Source of the DNA: Frankia sp. AgB1.9
GTDB taxonomy: Bacteria; Actinomycetota; Actinomycetes; Frankiales; Frankiaceae
Length of the DNA stretch: 37,744 nt
NCBI RefSeq assembly: GCF_016786355.1
Contig: NZ_JADWYX010000089.1
Coordinates: forward strand, 1-37,744
Direction: 5' to 3'
Each line of letters starts with the position of its first letter. The stretch's first letter is position 1. The translations under genes and the position numbers were made by a program. Under the pieces are notes generated by a model, which saw nothing but the letters and a program-made list of their open reading frames with translations, was not told where the DNA came from and searched no databases. This document shows positions 1 through 8,232 of this stretch, piece after piece.

Positions 1-1
1 C

Positions 2-77
2 ATCGACAGCCCGGCAAGCTTCGCCCGCATCAAATCCCAGGCGCTGTTGCCAGACGGCGAGAAGTCGATACCGGCGC
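2..77 (+). other. Orphan coding fragment at contig edge
   Basis: The first 77 bases read openly as IDSPASFARIKSQALLPDGE and a few more residues, ending directly in a run of 13 G (78-90). Codons such as AAA, TTG, CCA and ATA are less GC-biased than anything else in the window. I do not recognise the peptide. It is not in the frame of the ORF that continues after the G run, so it is either a frameshifted start of the same gene or foreign sequence joined at the homopolymer. Confidence 0.3.
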
Positions 78-92
78 GGGGGGGGGGGGGCG

Positions 93-452
93 GGCCGCGG
101 CCCGGCGCGGCTTGCGGGCGCCGGCGCGCCGGCGCTGCTGGCGGCCCGGGCCTCTCGCGGGTCCCGCCTGATCGGCGAGGTCGGTCTGGGCGTCCAGCGC
201 ACCCCGGCCCGCGCCGACGAAGGTGTCGTGGAGGTCGGTCTCAGGGCCATCGACGTCGAGGACGTCGGCCTGCCGGAGGTCGACCTGGACGGCGACGAGC
301 TGGACGGCGACGACCTTGACGACGGCCTGGTCGTCGACGAGCTCGGGCCCGACGGGCCGGTGGGCGGTCGCGGCGGGGCCGCCAGGGTCCCCACCGGATC
401 GGCGAAGGCGATCCGGCAGGTCCGAGCCGCGCTGACGCGCTCCGGCCGATGA
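93..452 (+). CDS. 3' end of an unidentified acidic protein (partial)
   Basis: This frame is open from the G run to a TGA at 450-452. It encodes a C-terminal tail that is Asp/Glu-rich around residues matching 250-340 (PEVDLDGDELDGDDLDDG) and then basic (KAIRQVRAALTRSGR). The stop overlaps the ATG of the next gene by 4 bp (ATGA), typical of translationally coupled genes, which is the main reason to believe it is real. The 5' end is lost at or before the low-complexity stretch at 71-150. No domain is recognisable, so no function is proposed. Confidence 0.45.
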   Translation, partial: GRGPARLAGAGAPALLAARASRGSRLIGEVGLGVQRTPARADEGVVEVGLRAIDVEDVGLPEVDLDGDELDGDDLDDGLVVDELGPDGPVGGRGGAARVPTGSAKAIRQVRAALTRSGR

Positions 453-886
453 GCGCCGGCGTGCCAGGCCCGCCGGCCGAGCGAAGCCGGCCGGCCCCGA
501 CGGCGGCGACGGCGGCCAGCCGGCGGCAGCGGGCAGCGGCGGCCGGCTTCGACCGGCTGGGGCCCCGGGCCGGGCGGCCGGCCGGCCCCGGGACCGGCCA
601 GGCCTCGCACCGGCCGGGCGCGATCGGCCGGGACATGCACGGCAAGCGCGCCCTCTACAGCGGCGAACGCCCGCCCGATCCGCGCACGAACGGCGTGACG
701 GTGCACTGCTCGCGCTGCGCCCAGGCGACGATCGTCGGCGCGAAGCGCGCGTTGCTCCTGCTCGCGCCAAGCCTGCATCTGCCGCTGATCCGGCCGCGCT
801 ACCCGTCCTTGCTGCGCTGCCCGGCCTGCCACCGGATCTCCTGGGTCCGCCTGGCCTTGGCGGGCCAGGGCCAGGGCCGGACCTAG
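449..886 (+). CDS. Small zinc-ribbon-like protein, conserved actinobacterial type
   Basis: 145 residues. The N-terminal 60 are Ala/Pro/Arg-rich and probably disordered. The C-terminal half has two CxxC pairs, C87/C90 (HCSRC) and C124/C127 (RCPAC), separated by a conserved-looking SLHLPLIRPRYPSLL segment. This is a zinc-ribbon arrangement that probably binds one structural zinc. The ATG overlaps the upstream stop (ATGA), indicating coupling. I recall similar uncharacterised proteins near DEAD-box helicase genes in actinomycetes, but cannot verify this here. A role in protein or nucleic-acid binding is only a guess from the fold. Confidence 0.6.
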   Translation: MSAGVPGPPAERSRPAPTAATAASRRQRAAAAGFDRLGPRAGRPAGPGTGQASHRPGAIGRDMHGKRALYSGERPPDPRTNGVTVHCSRCAQATIVGAKRALLLLAPSLHLPLIRPRYPSLLRCPACHRISWVRLALAGQGQGRT

Positions 887-904
887 CAGCCGCCCGAGGC
901 CGGG

Positions 905-1729
905 TCAGGCATCGCGCGAGGTGAGGGCGCCGTACGCGGCGGCGATGAACAGCGTCAGCCAGCCGGCGAGGACAGCCGCCGCCAGTCCGACCGGCAGCTG
1001 CGTCGTCGCGTCGTCCAGGTGCGGGAATGTGACGCTGTCGCTCGCCGGAGACGGCAGGTAGGCGATCACGTGCCGCTGCCACCACGGTGGGAGCAGGCCC
1101 CCGAAGACCGCCGGCGCGAACAGCAGGGCCAGCACCGCCGAGATCGCCCCGGCCGCGGTACGCACGAGCAGCGCCAGCGTCAGGCCGAGCAGCGGGAACA
1201 ACGGCGTGAGCAGGGTCGAGACCCCGACGACGCGCAGGGTGTCGGCGTCGCCGAAGCTCGCCGTCGTCATCCCGAACGCGCCGAACACCAGCTGGGCCGC
1301 GGCGAAGCTCGCCACCGTCGCCACGACGCCGATCACCCAGGTCACGAGGGTGACGAGCAGGCACTTCGCGGCCAGTACGCGGCCCCGCCTCGGGGTCACC
1401 ACGAAGGTCAGCCGTGCCAGCCCGCCGCTGTACTCCGACGCCCCGACCTTGACCCCGAGGGCGATTACCAGGACCCCGGTGAAGATGCTGCCGATCAGTG
1501 GCGAGACGAGCGGGTCGAAGTCGGCCCGGTCCGCGGCCGACCACCCGTCCCAGGTGGCGCCGACCGCGCCGGCCAGCAGCGACGACACCGCCACCCCCAG
1601 GACGACCCCCACCGTCGCGAGCACCCACGACGAGCGCATCGCGCGCAGCTTCATCCATTCGGCGCCGAGCGTCGCCGACAGCGGTGGCCGCACCCCGCCT
1701 GGGCCGAGTGCGCCGGATGTGCTGGTCAT
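905..1729 (-). CDS. ABC transporter permease (ABC-2 type)
   Basis: 274 residues from the ATG at 1729; longer readings run back into the ATPase gene. A short N-terminal cytoplasmic stretch with LGAEWMKLRAMRSSW is the usual entry of ABC-2 permeases. Hydrophobic segments then follow: a VLATVGVVLGVAVSSLLAGA helix, IGSIFTGVLVIALGVKVGA, LVTLVTWVIGVVATVASFAA, STLLTPLFPLLGLTLALLV, ISAVLALLFAPAVFGGLL and a final LAAAVLAGWLTLFIAAAYGAL, about six membrane spans. The start lies one base after the ATPase stop, so the two are one transcript. It should form the membrane part of an exporter with that ATPase; substrate unknown. Confidence 0.85.
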   Translation of the reverse strand: MTSTSGALGPGGVRPPLSATLGAEWMKLRAMRSSWVLATVGVVLGVAVSSLLAGAVGATWDGWSAADRADFDPLVSPLIGSIFTGVLVIALGVKVGASEYSGGLARLTFVVTPRRGRVLAAKCLLVTLVTWVIGVVATVASFAAAQLVFGAFGMTTASFGDADTLRVVGVSTLLTPLFPLLGLTLALLVRTAAGAISAVLALLFAPAVFGGLLPPWWQRHVIAYLPSPASDSVTFPHLDDATTQLPVGLAAAVLAGWLTLFIAAAYGALTSRDA

Positions 1730-1730
1730 C

Positions 1731-2711
1731 TCAGTCCTCCCCGGAGACGGTGCTGGCGGTCGCGGCATCGCCGCGGTAGTCGACCGAGTCGTGCGTGAGC
1801 TCCATGAAGGCGGCCTCCAGGCTGGCCCGGCGCTGAGTGAGCTCGTGCAGTGCGATCCCGTGCGCGGCGGCCAGTTCACCGACCTCGGCGGCGGTGCGGC
1901 CGGTGACGACCAGCACGTGGCCGCCGCGAGGCCCGCCGCGGCCGAGATCGCCGTCCCCGAGATCGCCCTCGCCCGGGGCCACGGTGGCGCCGGCCCGCCG
2001 CAGGATCGGCTCCAGCTCGCCGGCCCGTGGCGAGGCCACGCGGACGTGGGTGCTCGTGCTGGCCGCGGTGAACTCGGCCACGCCTGCGTTCGCGATGAGC
2101 CGGCCGCGTCCGATGACCACCACCCGGTCGGCGGTGTCCTCCATCTCGCTCATGAGATGGCTGGACACCACGACCGTGCGGCCCTCGGCCGCCAGCCGGC
2201 GAAGCAGCGTGCGCACCCAGCGGATGCCCTCGGGATCCAGACCGTTGACCGGCTCGTCCAGCAGGAGGGTGCCGGGATCGCCGAGCAGCGCGGCGGCGAT
2301 GCCGAGCCGCTGCGACATGCCGAGCGAGAAGCCGCCTATCCGCTTGTCCGCGACGCTCGCGAGCCCGACCAGCTCGATCATCGCGTCGACCTGCCCGGCC
2401 GGAACGCCACCGGCCCGCGCCAACCAACCGAGGTGCTGGCGGGCCTTCAACATCCCTGGCGCGGCCTTGGCGTCGAGAAGGACGCCGACCTCCCGCATCG
2501 GCGCCGGGATGTCCCGATAGCGGCGGCCGTGCACGGTGGCCGTGCCGCTGGTCGGCTGGTCCAGGCCGACGATCATGCGCAGCGTGGTGGACTTCCCCGA
2601 GCCGTTCGGGCCGAGGAAGCCCGTCACCTGGCCCGGTGTCACGTCAAAGGTCAACCGGTCGACGGCGGTCCTGCCGCCGTACCGCTTGGTCAGCTCCCGT
2701 ATCTCGATCAC
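1731..2711 (-). CDS. ABC transporter ATP-binding protein
   Basis: 326 residues starting at GTG 2711, with GAGGGG 8 bases upstream as ribosome site. Walker A is GPNGSGKST (34-42), the signature is FSLGMSQR (128-135), Walker B is LLLDEP (149-154) and the switch histidine is H185 in SSHLMSE. The signature has M-S where LSGGQ-type proteins have G-Q, common in the CcmA/drug-resistance ATPase group (DrrA, NatA). A roughly 110-residue C-terminal extension with a Gly/Asp-rich patch (GEGDLGDGDLGRGGPRGG) follows. The neighbouring permease and two-component genes suggest an inducible exporter or envelope-stress pump. The drug is not predictable. Confidence 0.9.
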   Translation of the reverse strand: MIEIRELTKRYGGRTAVDRLTFDVTPGQVTGFLGPNGSGKSTTLRMIVGLDQPTSGTATVHGRRYRDIPAPMREVGVLLDAKAAPGMLKARQHLGWLARAGGVPAGQVDAMIELVGLASVADKRIGGFSLGMSQRLGIAAALLGDPGTLLLDEPVNGLDPEGIRWVRTLLRRLAAEGRTVVVSSHLMSEMEDTADRVVVIGRGRLIANAGVAEFTAASTSTHVRVASPRAGELEPILRRAGATVAPGEGDLGDGDLGRGGPRGGHVLVVTGRTAAEVGELAAAHGIALHELTQRRASLEAAFMELTHDSVDYRGDAATASTVSGED

Positions 2712-2899
2712 CAGTACGGCCCCTCGCAGGGCTTGTTGTCCATGCCGAGGAACGTAGATCGACGGCGACGGTCCAACATCAGGCGAGAGAGGGGACCTTC
2801 CCTCCGTCGCTAGTCGTAAGGCGATCGATCCCGACTCAGACTTTCGAACGGGGCGCCGGGGCCCACCGCTGGCCGACCGGCCACGACGAGGCCGGAAGG

Positions 2900-3649
2900 T
2901 CAGACTGGACGAGGCCGAGCCAGGCCGACGTCGTAGGCGAACACCACGGCCTGCACGCGGTCGCGCAGCCCGAGTTTGCGGAGCACCGACGAGACGTGGG
3001 TCTTGACCGTCGCCTCGGTGAGCACCAGCTCGGCTGCGATCTCGGCGTTCGACAGCGCCGCCGCCACCAGCCGGAGCACCTCGGTCTCGCGTTCGGTCAG
3101 CTCGTCGAGCGCCGCGCGCCCGCCGTGGCCGGGGCCGGTCGTCCCGGCACCGCCAGCCGTCCCGCGACCGGCGGTCCTCAGCGTCGACTCGCCGTGGGCG
3201 AACACGTCGGCGAAGCGGTCGAGCAGCCTGCGCGTCACCGTCGGGGCGAGCAGGGCGTCGCCACGCGCGACCACCCTGATGCCCTCCACCAGGTCCGCCG
3301 GCCGCACGTCCTTGAGCATGAAGCCACTGGCGCCCGCGCGCAGTGCGGCGAAGACGTACTCGTCCAGGTCGTACGTCGTCAGGATGATCACCCTCGCGGC
3401 GCTGCCGGAGGCGACGATGCGCCGGGTCGCCTCGATGCCGTCCGTGGTCGGCATCCGCACGTCCATCAACACGACATCGGGCTGGTGGCGGCCCGCCAGC
3501 GCCACGGCCTCGGCGCCGTCAGCGGCCTCCGCCACCACCTCGACCCCTGGGCGCGCGTCCAGGATCATCCGGAAGCCGCTCCTGACCAGCGCCTGGTCGT
3601 CGACGAGCAGCACCCGGACCGCCGCCTGGTCGCCGTCCGTCATCGCCAT
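2900..3649 (-). CDS. NarL/LuxR-family response regulator
   Basis: 249 residues from ATG 3649, with GGGAGG just upstream; ATG 3643 is an alternative. The receiver domain (about 11-125) carries acidic pocket D17/D18, phosphoacceptor D63 (LMDVRMP), T91 and K113 (MLKDV). A Gly-rich linker follows, then a LuxR-type HTH (LTERETEVLRLVAAALSNAE onward). It begins 13 bases after the stop of the sensor kinase gene, so it is its cognate partner. The 188-base gap before the downstream ABC genes could hold its operator, but I see no clear repeat there. Confidence 0.92.
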   Translation of the reverse strand: MAMTDGDQAAVRVLLVDDQALVRSGFRMILDARPGVEVVAEAADGAEAVALAGRHQPDVVLMDVRMPTTDGIEATRRIVASGSAARVIILTTYDLDEYVFAALRAGASGFMLKDVRPADLVEGIRVVARGDALLAPTVTRRLLDRFADVFAHGESTLRTAGRGTAGGAGTTGPGHGGRAALDELTERETEVLRLVAAALSNAEIAAELVLTEATVKTHVSSVLRKLGLRDRVQAVVFAYDVGLARPRPV

Positions 3650-3662
3650 CACGCCTCCCGGC

Positions 3663-4844
3663 CTAGCTCGTGGCCGGCTCGGACGAGGCGGCCACGCGCG
3701 TCCGCGGACCACCCCGCGCCGGCAGGTACGCGTGCACCCGGAACCCGCCGGCCCGGGTCGGCTCGGCCGTCAACGTCCCGCCGAGCAGGCTGGCGCGCTC
3801 CCGCATCCCGATGATTCCGTGTCCGCGACCGCTGGGGACCCCGTCGGTCGCCGGGTCGCCGAGCTGGGTGCCACGACCGCCACCACGGCCGTCGTCGACG
3901 ACCTCGATCTCGATCGACTCGTCGGCGTACGTGATGCCCACCTCGACGCTGTCGGCGCGCGCATGGCGCAACGTGTTGGTGAGCGCCTCCTGCACGATGC
4001 GGTAGGCCGACACGTCGACGCCAGGAGCGAGCAGCCGGACCGTGCCAGCCTGGTGGATCCGGACGTCGAGGCCGGCGGCCCGCAGCGGCGCGGCCAACTC
4101 GTCCACCCGGCCGAGCCCCGGCTGCGGCGGGGCGATGTCGTCGTTCACCGATCCCGGGCGGACCGCGCCCAGCATCCAGCGCAGCTCGACCAGCGCCTCG
4201 CGCCCGGTGGACTCGATGGTGCGCAGCGCCTGGCGAGCCTGGTCCGGCCGGGTCTCGAAGACGTCGTCCGCTGCCGCGGCCTGGACGACGATCACGGACA
4301 CGCTGTGCGCGATCACGTCGTGCATCTCGCGCGCGATCCGGGACCGCTCCTCGACGACGGCGCGCCGCGACTCCTGCTCGATCGCCACCCGCCGATTACG
4401 CGCGACCTCGCCGAGCGCCCAGGCGACAACGCCCATGGCCATCGTGAAATAGGTGTCCTCGGCAGTGCCGGTCCGGAAGTTGGCGCTCGTCACAGCGAGC
4501 AGGCCGATCAGTCCCGGAATCGACACGGCCGGCGCTCGCGCCGCCGCCAGCGAGCAGACCGCGATCAGACCGGTGAACGGCACCACGAGATCTGGCGCGG
4601 CGAGGTAAAGGACGAGGCACCCGATCAGCGCGACGGCGGTGACCAGGACGGGCCGCGACCGGCGCCAGTAGAGGGCGAGACCTTGAACGATCGCCGCCGG
4701 TCCGCTGACGCACCACAGCAGCGCCCCGGACTTGGGGCCCGGCTCGTCCGAGAGCGCGGCCAGGAGGAACCCGGTGACGAGCAGCGGCAGGGCGACATCA
4801 ACCGCCCGGCGCAGCCGCCCGCGCCATCGCCCTACGCCCGCCAT
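3663..4844 (-). CDS. Sensor histidine kinase, NarL/DesK-like (HisKA_3)
   Basis: 393 residues from ATG 4844; an upstream ATG at 4907 would add 21 residues of less convincing sequence. The first 150 residues contain several hydrophobic spans (VALPLLVTGFLLAAL, LVTAVALIGCLVLYLAA, VVPFTGLIAVCSLAAA, FTMAMGVVAWAL) with no large extracellular domain. It probably senses a signal in or at the membrane. The dimerisation/phosphoacceptor motif is REMHDVIAHS with H175. The ATPase domain has N290 (EALTNTLRHA), DDGRG (317-321) and GHGIIGM (341-347). It phosphorylates the adjacent response regulator. Confidence 0.9.
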   Translation of the reverse strand: MAGVGRWRGRLRRAVDVALPLLVTGFLLAALSDEPGPKSGALLWCVSGPAAIVQGLALYWRRSRPVLVTAVALIGCLVLYLAAPDLVVPFTGLIAVCSLAAARAPAVSIPGLIGLLAVTSANFRTGTAEDTYFTMAMGVVAWALGEVARNRRVAIEQESRRAVVEERSRIAREMHDVIAHSVSVIVVQAAAADDVFETRPDQARQALRTIESTGREALVELRWMLGAVRPGSVNDDIAPPQPGLGRVDELAAPLRAAGLDVRIHQAGTVRLLAPGVDVSAYRIVQEALTNTLRHARADSVEVGITYADESIEIEVVDDGRGGGRGTQLGDPATDGVPSGRGHGIIGMRERASLLGGTLTAEPTRAGGFRVHAYLPARGGPRTRVAASSEPATS

Positions 4845-4894
4845 GCGTTGATCGTGCCTCCCGCCGCGGCGGGCCGCCGCGCTTTGGGACCAAA

Positions 4895-4923
4895 CTGGGG
4901 CGGCCATGCGATGACCGCCCCAG
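4895..4923 (-). terminator. Hairpin after DEAD-box helicase gene
   Basis: CTGGGGCGG (4895-4903) pairs with CCGCCCCAG (4915-4923), a 9-bp stem with an 11-base loop. Read on the minus strand it lies 21 bases after the helicase stop and is followed by GTTTGG, a very short U tract. It sits ahead of the sensor kinase start and probably separates the two transcripts. Confidence 0.55.
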
Positions 4924-4943
4924 CGTCGTTCCAGCCGATCGAC

Positions 4944-6707
4944 CTACGCCGACTCGGCGTGCTCCGCGTCGTCGTCCGCCTCGATCAGGTCGAGCCCCTC
5001 GGTGGCGGCCCCAGTGCGGGTACGGCCCCGGCCACCACGCCGGCGCCGCCGCCGACGCGCCGGCGAACCGTCCGCGTCCAGCTCCTGCTCGGGCAGGTCG
5101 GTGCCGTCGACAGCACCGTCCAGGCTGGCGGTGGCCACCGTGTCGAGCGCCGTGACGTCGCCGGTCTCGAGCTCGAGAGCGAGCTCGCCAGCCTCGCCGT
5201 CGCCCGCCTCCTCGGCGAGCCCGGCCGCCGCGGCGGCCGCACCGGCTCCCCGGGTACGGCGACGGCTCCTGCTGCGGGCGGCCGTGTCACGGGCCGCCGG
5301 CCGGTCGGCATCGCGTTCCGGCGTCGCGGCCGCGGTCCCGCGACCGCGCCGGGCCCGGGTCCCGCCGCCCAGGTCCTCGATCTCCTCGGCCGCGAGCCCC
5401 GCCCGGGTGCGCGCGGCGCGCGGCAGCACACCGGTGGACCCGCTCGGGATGCCCAGCGCCTCGAACAGGTGCGGGGAGGTGGAGTACGTCTCCAGCGGTT
5501 CGTCGAACGGCAGCGCCAGCGCCCGGTTCACGAGCTGCCAGCGGGCCAGGTCGTCCCAGTCCACGAAGGTGACCGCGACGCCGCTGCCGCCGGCCCGGCC
5601 GGTCCGGCCGATCCGGTGCAGGTAGACGCTCTCGTCCTCCGGGCACTGGTAGTTGATGACGTGCGTGACGCCGCCGACGTCGATGCCACGCGCCGCGACG
5701 TCGGTCGCGACCAGCACGTCGACCTTGCCCGCGCGGAACGCGCGCAGCGCCTGCTCGCGCTGGCCCTGCCCGAGGTCGCCGTGGACCGGCGCGGCCGCGA
5801 AGCCACGACGGGCCAGGTCCTCGGCCACCTTGTCGGCGGTGCGGCGGGTCCGGACGAAGACGATCGACAGGCTGCGCCCGTCGGCCTGCAGGACCCGGGA
5901 CAGCACCTCCATCTTGTCCATCGCGTGCGCGCGGAAGACGTGCTGGCTGGTGGTCGGGACGGTGCGGCCCTCGTCGGGCTGCTCGGCGGTCACGTGCACC
6001 GGCCGGATCATGAACCGGCGGGCGAGCGCGATGACCGGTCCGGGCATTGTCGCCGAGAACAGCATGGTCTGGCGGGTGGGCGGCAGGAAGGCGACGATCC
6101 GCTCCACGTCCGGCAGGAAGCCGAGGTCGAGCATCTCGTCGGCCTCGTCGAGCACCAGGGTCGCGACGTTGCCCAGGTTCAGCGTGCGCTGACGGGCGAG
6201 GTCGAGCAGGCGGCCGGGAGTGCCGACGACGACGTCGACGCCGGACTTCAGCGCGCTGGTCTGCGGCTCGTAGGCCCGGCCGCCGTAGACGGACAGGACG
6301 CGGATGCGTCGGCCCTTGCCGGCCCGGTCAAGGTCGTTGGTGACCTGGACGCACAGCTCGCGGGTGGGAACGACGATCAAGGCCTGCGGACGGCCGTCCG
6401 CGCCCTCGTCGGGGCCGAGGACCTTCTGGATGACGGGGATGCCGAAACCCAGGGTCTTGCCGGTGCCGGTGCGCGCCTGGCCGATGATGTCGGTGCCGGC
6501 CAGCGCGAGGGGGAGCGTCAGCTCCTGAATGGCAAAGGGATGAATGATGCCCGCCGCGGCGAGCGTGTCCACCGTCTCCTTGCGGACCCCGAGGTCGGCG
6601 AAGGTGAGCTTGGGCTCGGCCGGACCGGCCTGCTGGGGTGGGGTCGGCGAAGCGGTGGTACTGGTGTCGGTGTCAGTGGTGGTCAGGGAAGTGGCTGTGA
6701 CGGACAG
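4944..6707 (-). CDS. DEAD-box ATP-dependent RNA helicase (RhlE/CshA-like)
   Basis: An ATP-dependent RNA unwinding enzyme, of the type involved in ribosome assembly and RNA decay. Motifs in order: Q motif (LTFADLG...FAIQ), motif I ARTGTGKT, Ia PTREL, Ib TPGRLLDL, II DEAD (VLDEADEMLDLGF), III SAT, then HGDLGQGQRE, VATDVAARGIDV and HRIGRTGRAG. The C-terminal tail is long, Ala/Glu-rich, with a basic RRRRRRGGRGR patch for RNA binding. The frame has no ATG, GTG or TTG between the open region around 6830 and the Q motif. CTG 6707 is preceded by AGGAG with 7-base spacing and is the best start (587 residues). Starting at 7049 would require implausible sequence overlapping the divergent gene. Homologue of mycobacterial Rv3211 by context. 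Confidence 0.9.
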   Translation of the reverse strand: MSVTATSLTTTDTDTSTTASPTPPQQAGPAEPKLTFADLGVRKETVDTLAAAGIIHPFAIQELTLPLALAGTDIIGQARTGTGKTLGFGIPVIQKVLGPDEGADGRPQALIVVPTRELCVQVTNDLDRAGKGRRIRVLSVYGGRAYEPQTSALKSGVDVVVGTPGRLLDLARQRTLNLGNVATLVLDEADEMLDLGFLPDVERIVAFLPPTRQTMLFSATMPGPVIALARRFMIRPVHVTAEQPDEGRTVPTTSQHVFRAHAMDKMEVLSRVLQADGRSLSIVFVRTRRTADKVAEDLARRGFAAAPVHGDLGQGQREQALRAFRAGKVDVLVATDVAARGIDVGGVTHVINYQCPEDESVYLHRIGRTGRAGGSGVAVTFVDWDDLARWQLVNRALALPFDEPLETYSTSPHLFEALGIPSGSTGVLPRAARTRAGLAAEEIEDLGGGTRARRGRGTAAATPERDADRPAARDTAARSRSRRRTRGAGAAAAAAGLAEEAGDGEAGELALELETGDVTALDTVATASLDGAVDGTDLPEQELDADGSPARRRRRRRGGRGRTRTGAATEGLDLIEADDDAEHAESA

Positions 6708-7084
6708 CGGATCGCTCCTGGTCTGCTCCTGAGCGGTGTCCGATGTTGAGGCGCCGCTCGCTATGTGCCAGACAGCGCCAGCGACCCAGTCGGTGACGGG
6801 GGACCAGCGGCTCGAACCCGGCAGCTTGGCCCAGCGGCCCTCCGAACGGGGCGACGCGAGTGCCTTAGGCGGCCAGCTGGTCTGTGATGACCAGCGGCTA
6901 CGACAAGGATAACCTGTGTGACCGCTTGGTGGGCGCGCTCGGCGACGATCGTGGCCTGTCGGACGTTGGCCAGACTGGAGCCCAATCTGCCGGCCGGCCC
7001 GAGCGGGCCACCGGAGTTCGTGGGGGCCAGTGGGTCGAGCCCGAACCACGCGTACACCGATCCACCACCTGGGAGATGAAACAC
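6708..7084. other. Divergent intergenic region with a 7-6-7 dyad
   Basis: This 377-base gap separates the divergent DEAD-box and ferritin-like genes. GCTGGTC (6876-6882) and GACCAGC (6889-6895) form a perfect dyad with a 6-base centre. It lies nearly equidistant from the two starts, so it could be an operator or an RNA hairpin in either leader. TAACCT (6914-6919) resembles a -10 element for the plus-strand gene, but I see no matching -35. Nothing else convincing. Confidence 0.35.
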
Positions 7085-7831
7085 GTGACGGACAGCACAG
7101 TGCTTCCGGGGGCTCAGGTCGCTGGTGGTGGCCCTGACCCGGCGGCGCAGGTCGCTGACGTCGATGCCACGCGGCGGCAGGCGGGTCTCGCGGGCGCCGA
7201 CCAGGCCGTCGTCGATCTGCTGGGGCTCATCGCCTACGGCGAGCTGACCGCGTTCGAGCGGCTGGCGACCGACGCCCGGATGGCGCCGACCCTGACGGAC
7301 AAGATCGCGCTGGCCGCGATGGCGGCCGCGGAGTTCGCGCACTTCGAGGCGATCAGCCGGGCGCTGGCCGGCCGCGGCGTCGATCCGGAGGCCGCGATGG
7401 CGCCGTTCATCGGTCCGTTGACCGCCTTCCACGGTGGCACCGCGCCGGCGGACTGGCTGGAAAGCCTGGTCAAGGCCTATGTGGGGGACAGCATCGCCGC
7501 CGACTTCTACCGCGCGATCGCCCATCGGCTCGACGATGACGCCCGTGCGCTCGTCCTAGACGTGCTCGCGGATACCGGGCACGCGGCGTTCGTCGTCGAC
7601 CGGGTACGCGCGGCGATCGTGGCGAATCCCGTGGTGGCCGGGCGCCTCGCGCTGTGGGCGCGCCGGCTCGTGGGTGAGGCGCTCAACCAGGCGAAGCAGG
7701 TCGCGGTCGAGCGGGACGCGCTCACCGGCCTGCTCGTCGGCGTCGGCGACCTGGAGGCCGTCGCCGCGATCTTCGACAGCATCATGAAGGCCCACACCGA
7801 CCGCATGGCGGCCCTGGGCCTGTCTGCTTAA
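7085..7831 (+). CDS. Ferritin-like (tRNA hydroxylase MiaE-like fold) protein
   Basis: 248 residues from GTG 7085, with GGGAGA about 9 bases upstream; ATG 7076 lies on top of that site and is less likely. The protein is mostly helical and has the spaced Glu/His pattern of a ferritin-like four-helix bundle: E in YGELTAFERL, ExxH in AAAEFAHFEAIS, D/E in VGDSIAADFYRAI, and a late TGHAAF helix. It resembles the actinobacterial family next to Rv3211 (Rv3210c), sometimes annotated as a ferritin-like or tRNA-hydroxylase-like domain. Metal binding is likely; substrate unknown. It converges on the DUF3107 gene. Confidence 0.75.
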   Translation: MTDSTVLPGAQVAGGGPDPAAQVADVDATRRQAGLAGADQAVVDLLGLIAYGELTAFERLATDARMAPTLTDKIALAAMAAAEFAHFEAISRALAGRGVDPEAAMAPFIGPLTAFHGGTAPADWLESLVKAYVGDSIAADFYRAIAHRLDDDARALVLDVLADTGHAAFVVDRVRAAIVANPVVAGRLALWARRLVGEALNQAKQVAVERDALTGLLVGVGDLEAVAAIFDSIMKAHTDRMAALGLSA

Positions 7832-7834
7832 AGC

Positions 7835-7879
7835 GGCGGTCGGCCGAAGGGCGCTGCACGCCCGTTCCGGCCGACCGCC
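7835..7879. terminator. Bidirectional terminator hairpin
   Basis: GGCGGTCGGCCG (7835-7846) pairs perfectly with CGGCCGACCGCC (7868-7879), a 12-bp stem. The loop contains a second GGGCG/CGCCC stem. It lies exactly between the convergent ferritin-like and DUF3107 genes and can serve both. Confidence 0.75.
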
Positions 7880-7885
7880 CTTGGA

Positions 7886-8113
7886 TCAGCTGGCGCCGAA
7901 GCCGACGCGGCGGGACTCCGCCTCCGCGATCTCGACGTAGGCCAGTTTCGCGACCGGTACGACCACGCGGCGGCCCTTCTCGTCGAGCAGCGAGAGCAGC
8001 CCGTTGTCCGCGGCGAGGGCGGCGGCGACCGCCTCGGCGACCTGGTCCGGCGTCTGAGCGCTTTCGAGCACCAGCTCTCGGCCGACGTTCTGCACGCCGA
8101 TCTTGACCTCCAC
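7886..8113 (-). CDS. DUF3107 family protein
   Basis: 75 residues from GTG 8113, with GAGG 7 bases upstream. The start VEVKIGVQNVGREL and the later VEIAEAESRRVGFG match the short actinobacterial DUF3107 family (Rv3208A/TB9.4 type), whose members begin MEVKIG. A longer reading to 8230 adds residues unlike the family. The function of the family is not known to me beyond its constant neighbourhood with a TetR regulator and MoeZ. Some members are slightly longer at the C-terminus. Confidence 0.85.
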   Translation of the reverse strand: MEVKIGVQNVGRELVLESAQTPDQVAEAVAAALAADNGLLSLLDEKGRRVVVPVAKLAYVEIAEAESRRVGFGAS

Positions 8114-8226
8114 CGGGATGACCTCGCCTTCGTTAGCACCGCGGGAGGGTGTCCCCCCGGGACGGGCCTGGTCCGACGGCGTGACGGCCGACGGACGTTC
8201 ACAGGTAACACCGACGATCACAGGAC

Positions 8227-8232
8227 ACACTA
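8227..8232 (-). promoter_or_regulatory. Possible -10 element for DUF3107
   Basis: TAGTGT on the minus strand, in the 241-base gap between the TetR gene and DUF3107, would give a leader of roughly 100 bases. No good -35 is visible at 16-18 bases upstream (GGTCAC region), so support is modest. Confidence 0.3.

Noticed and set aside
30..1658. 542-residue minus-strand ORF across the left edge
   Set aside because: Runs through the G run and opposite the coupled plus-strand genes and the real permease frame; composition is Arg/Gly/Ala shadow type.
2976..6749. 1257-residue plus-strand ORF
   Set aside because: Antisense shadow of the response regulator, kinase and DEAD-box genes, whose domains are intact on the minus strand.
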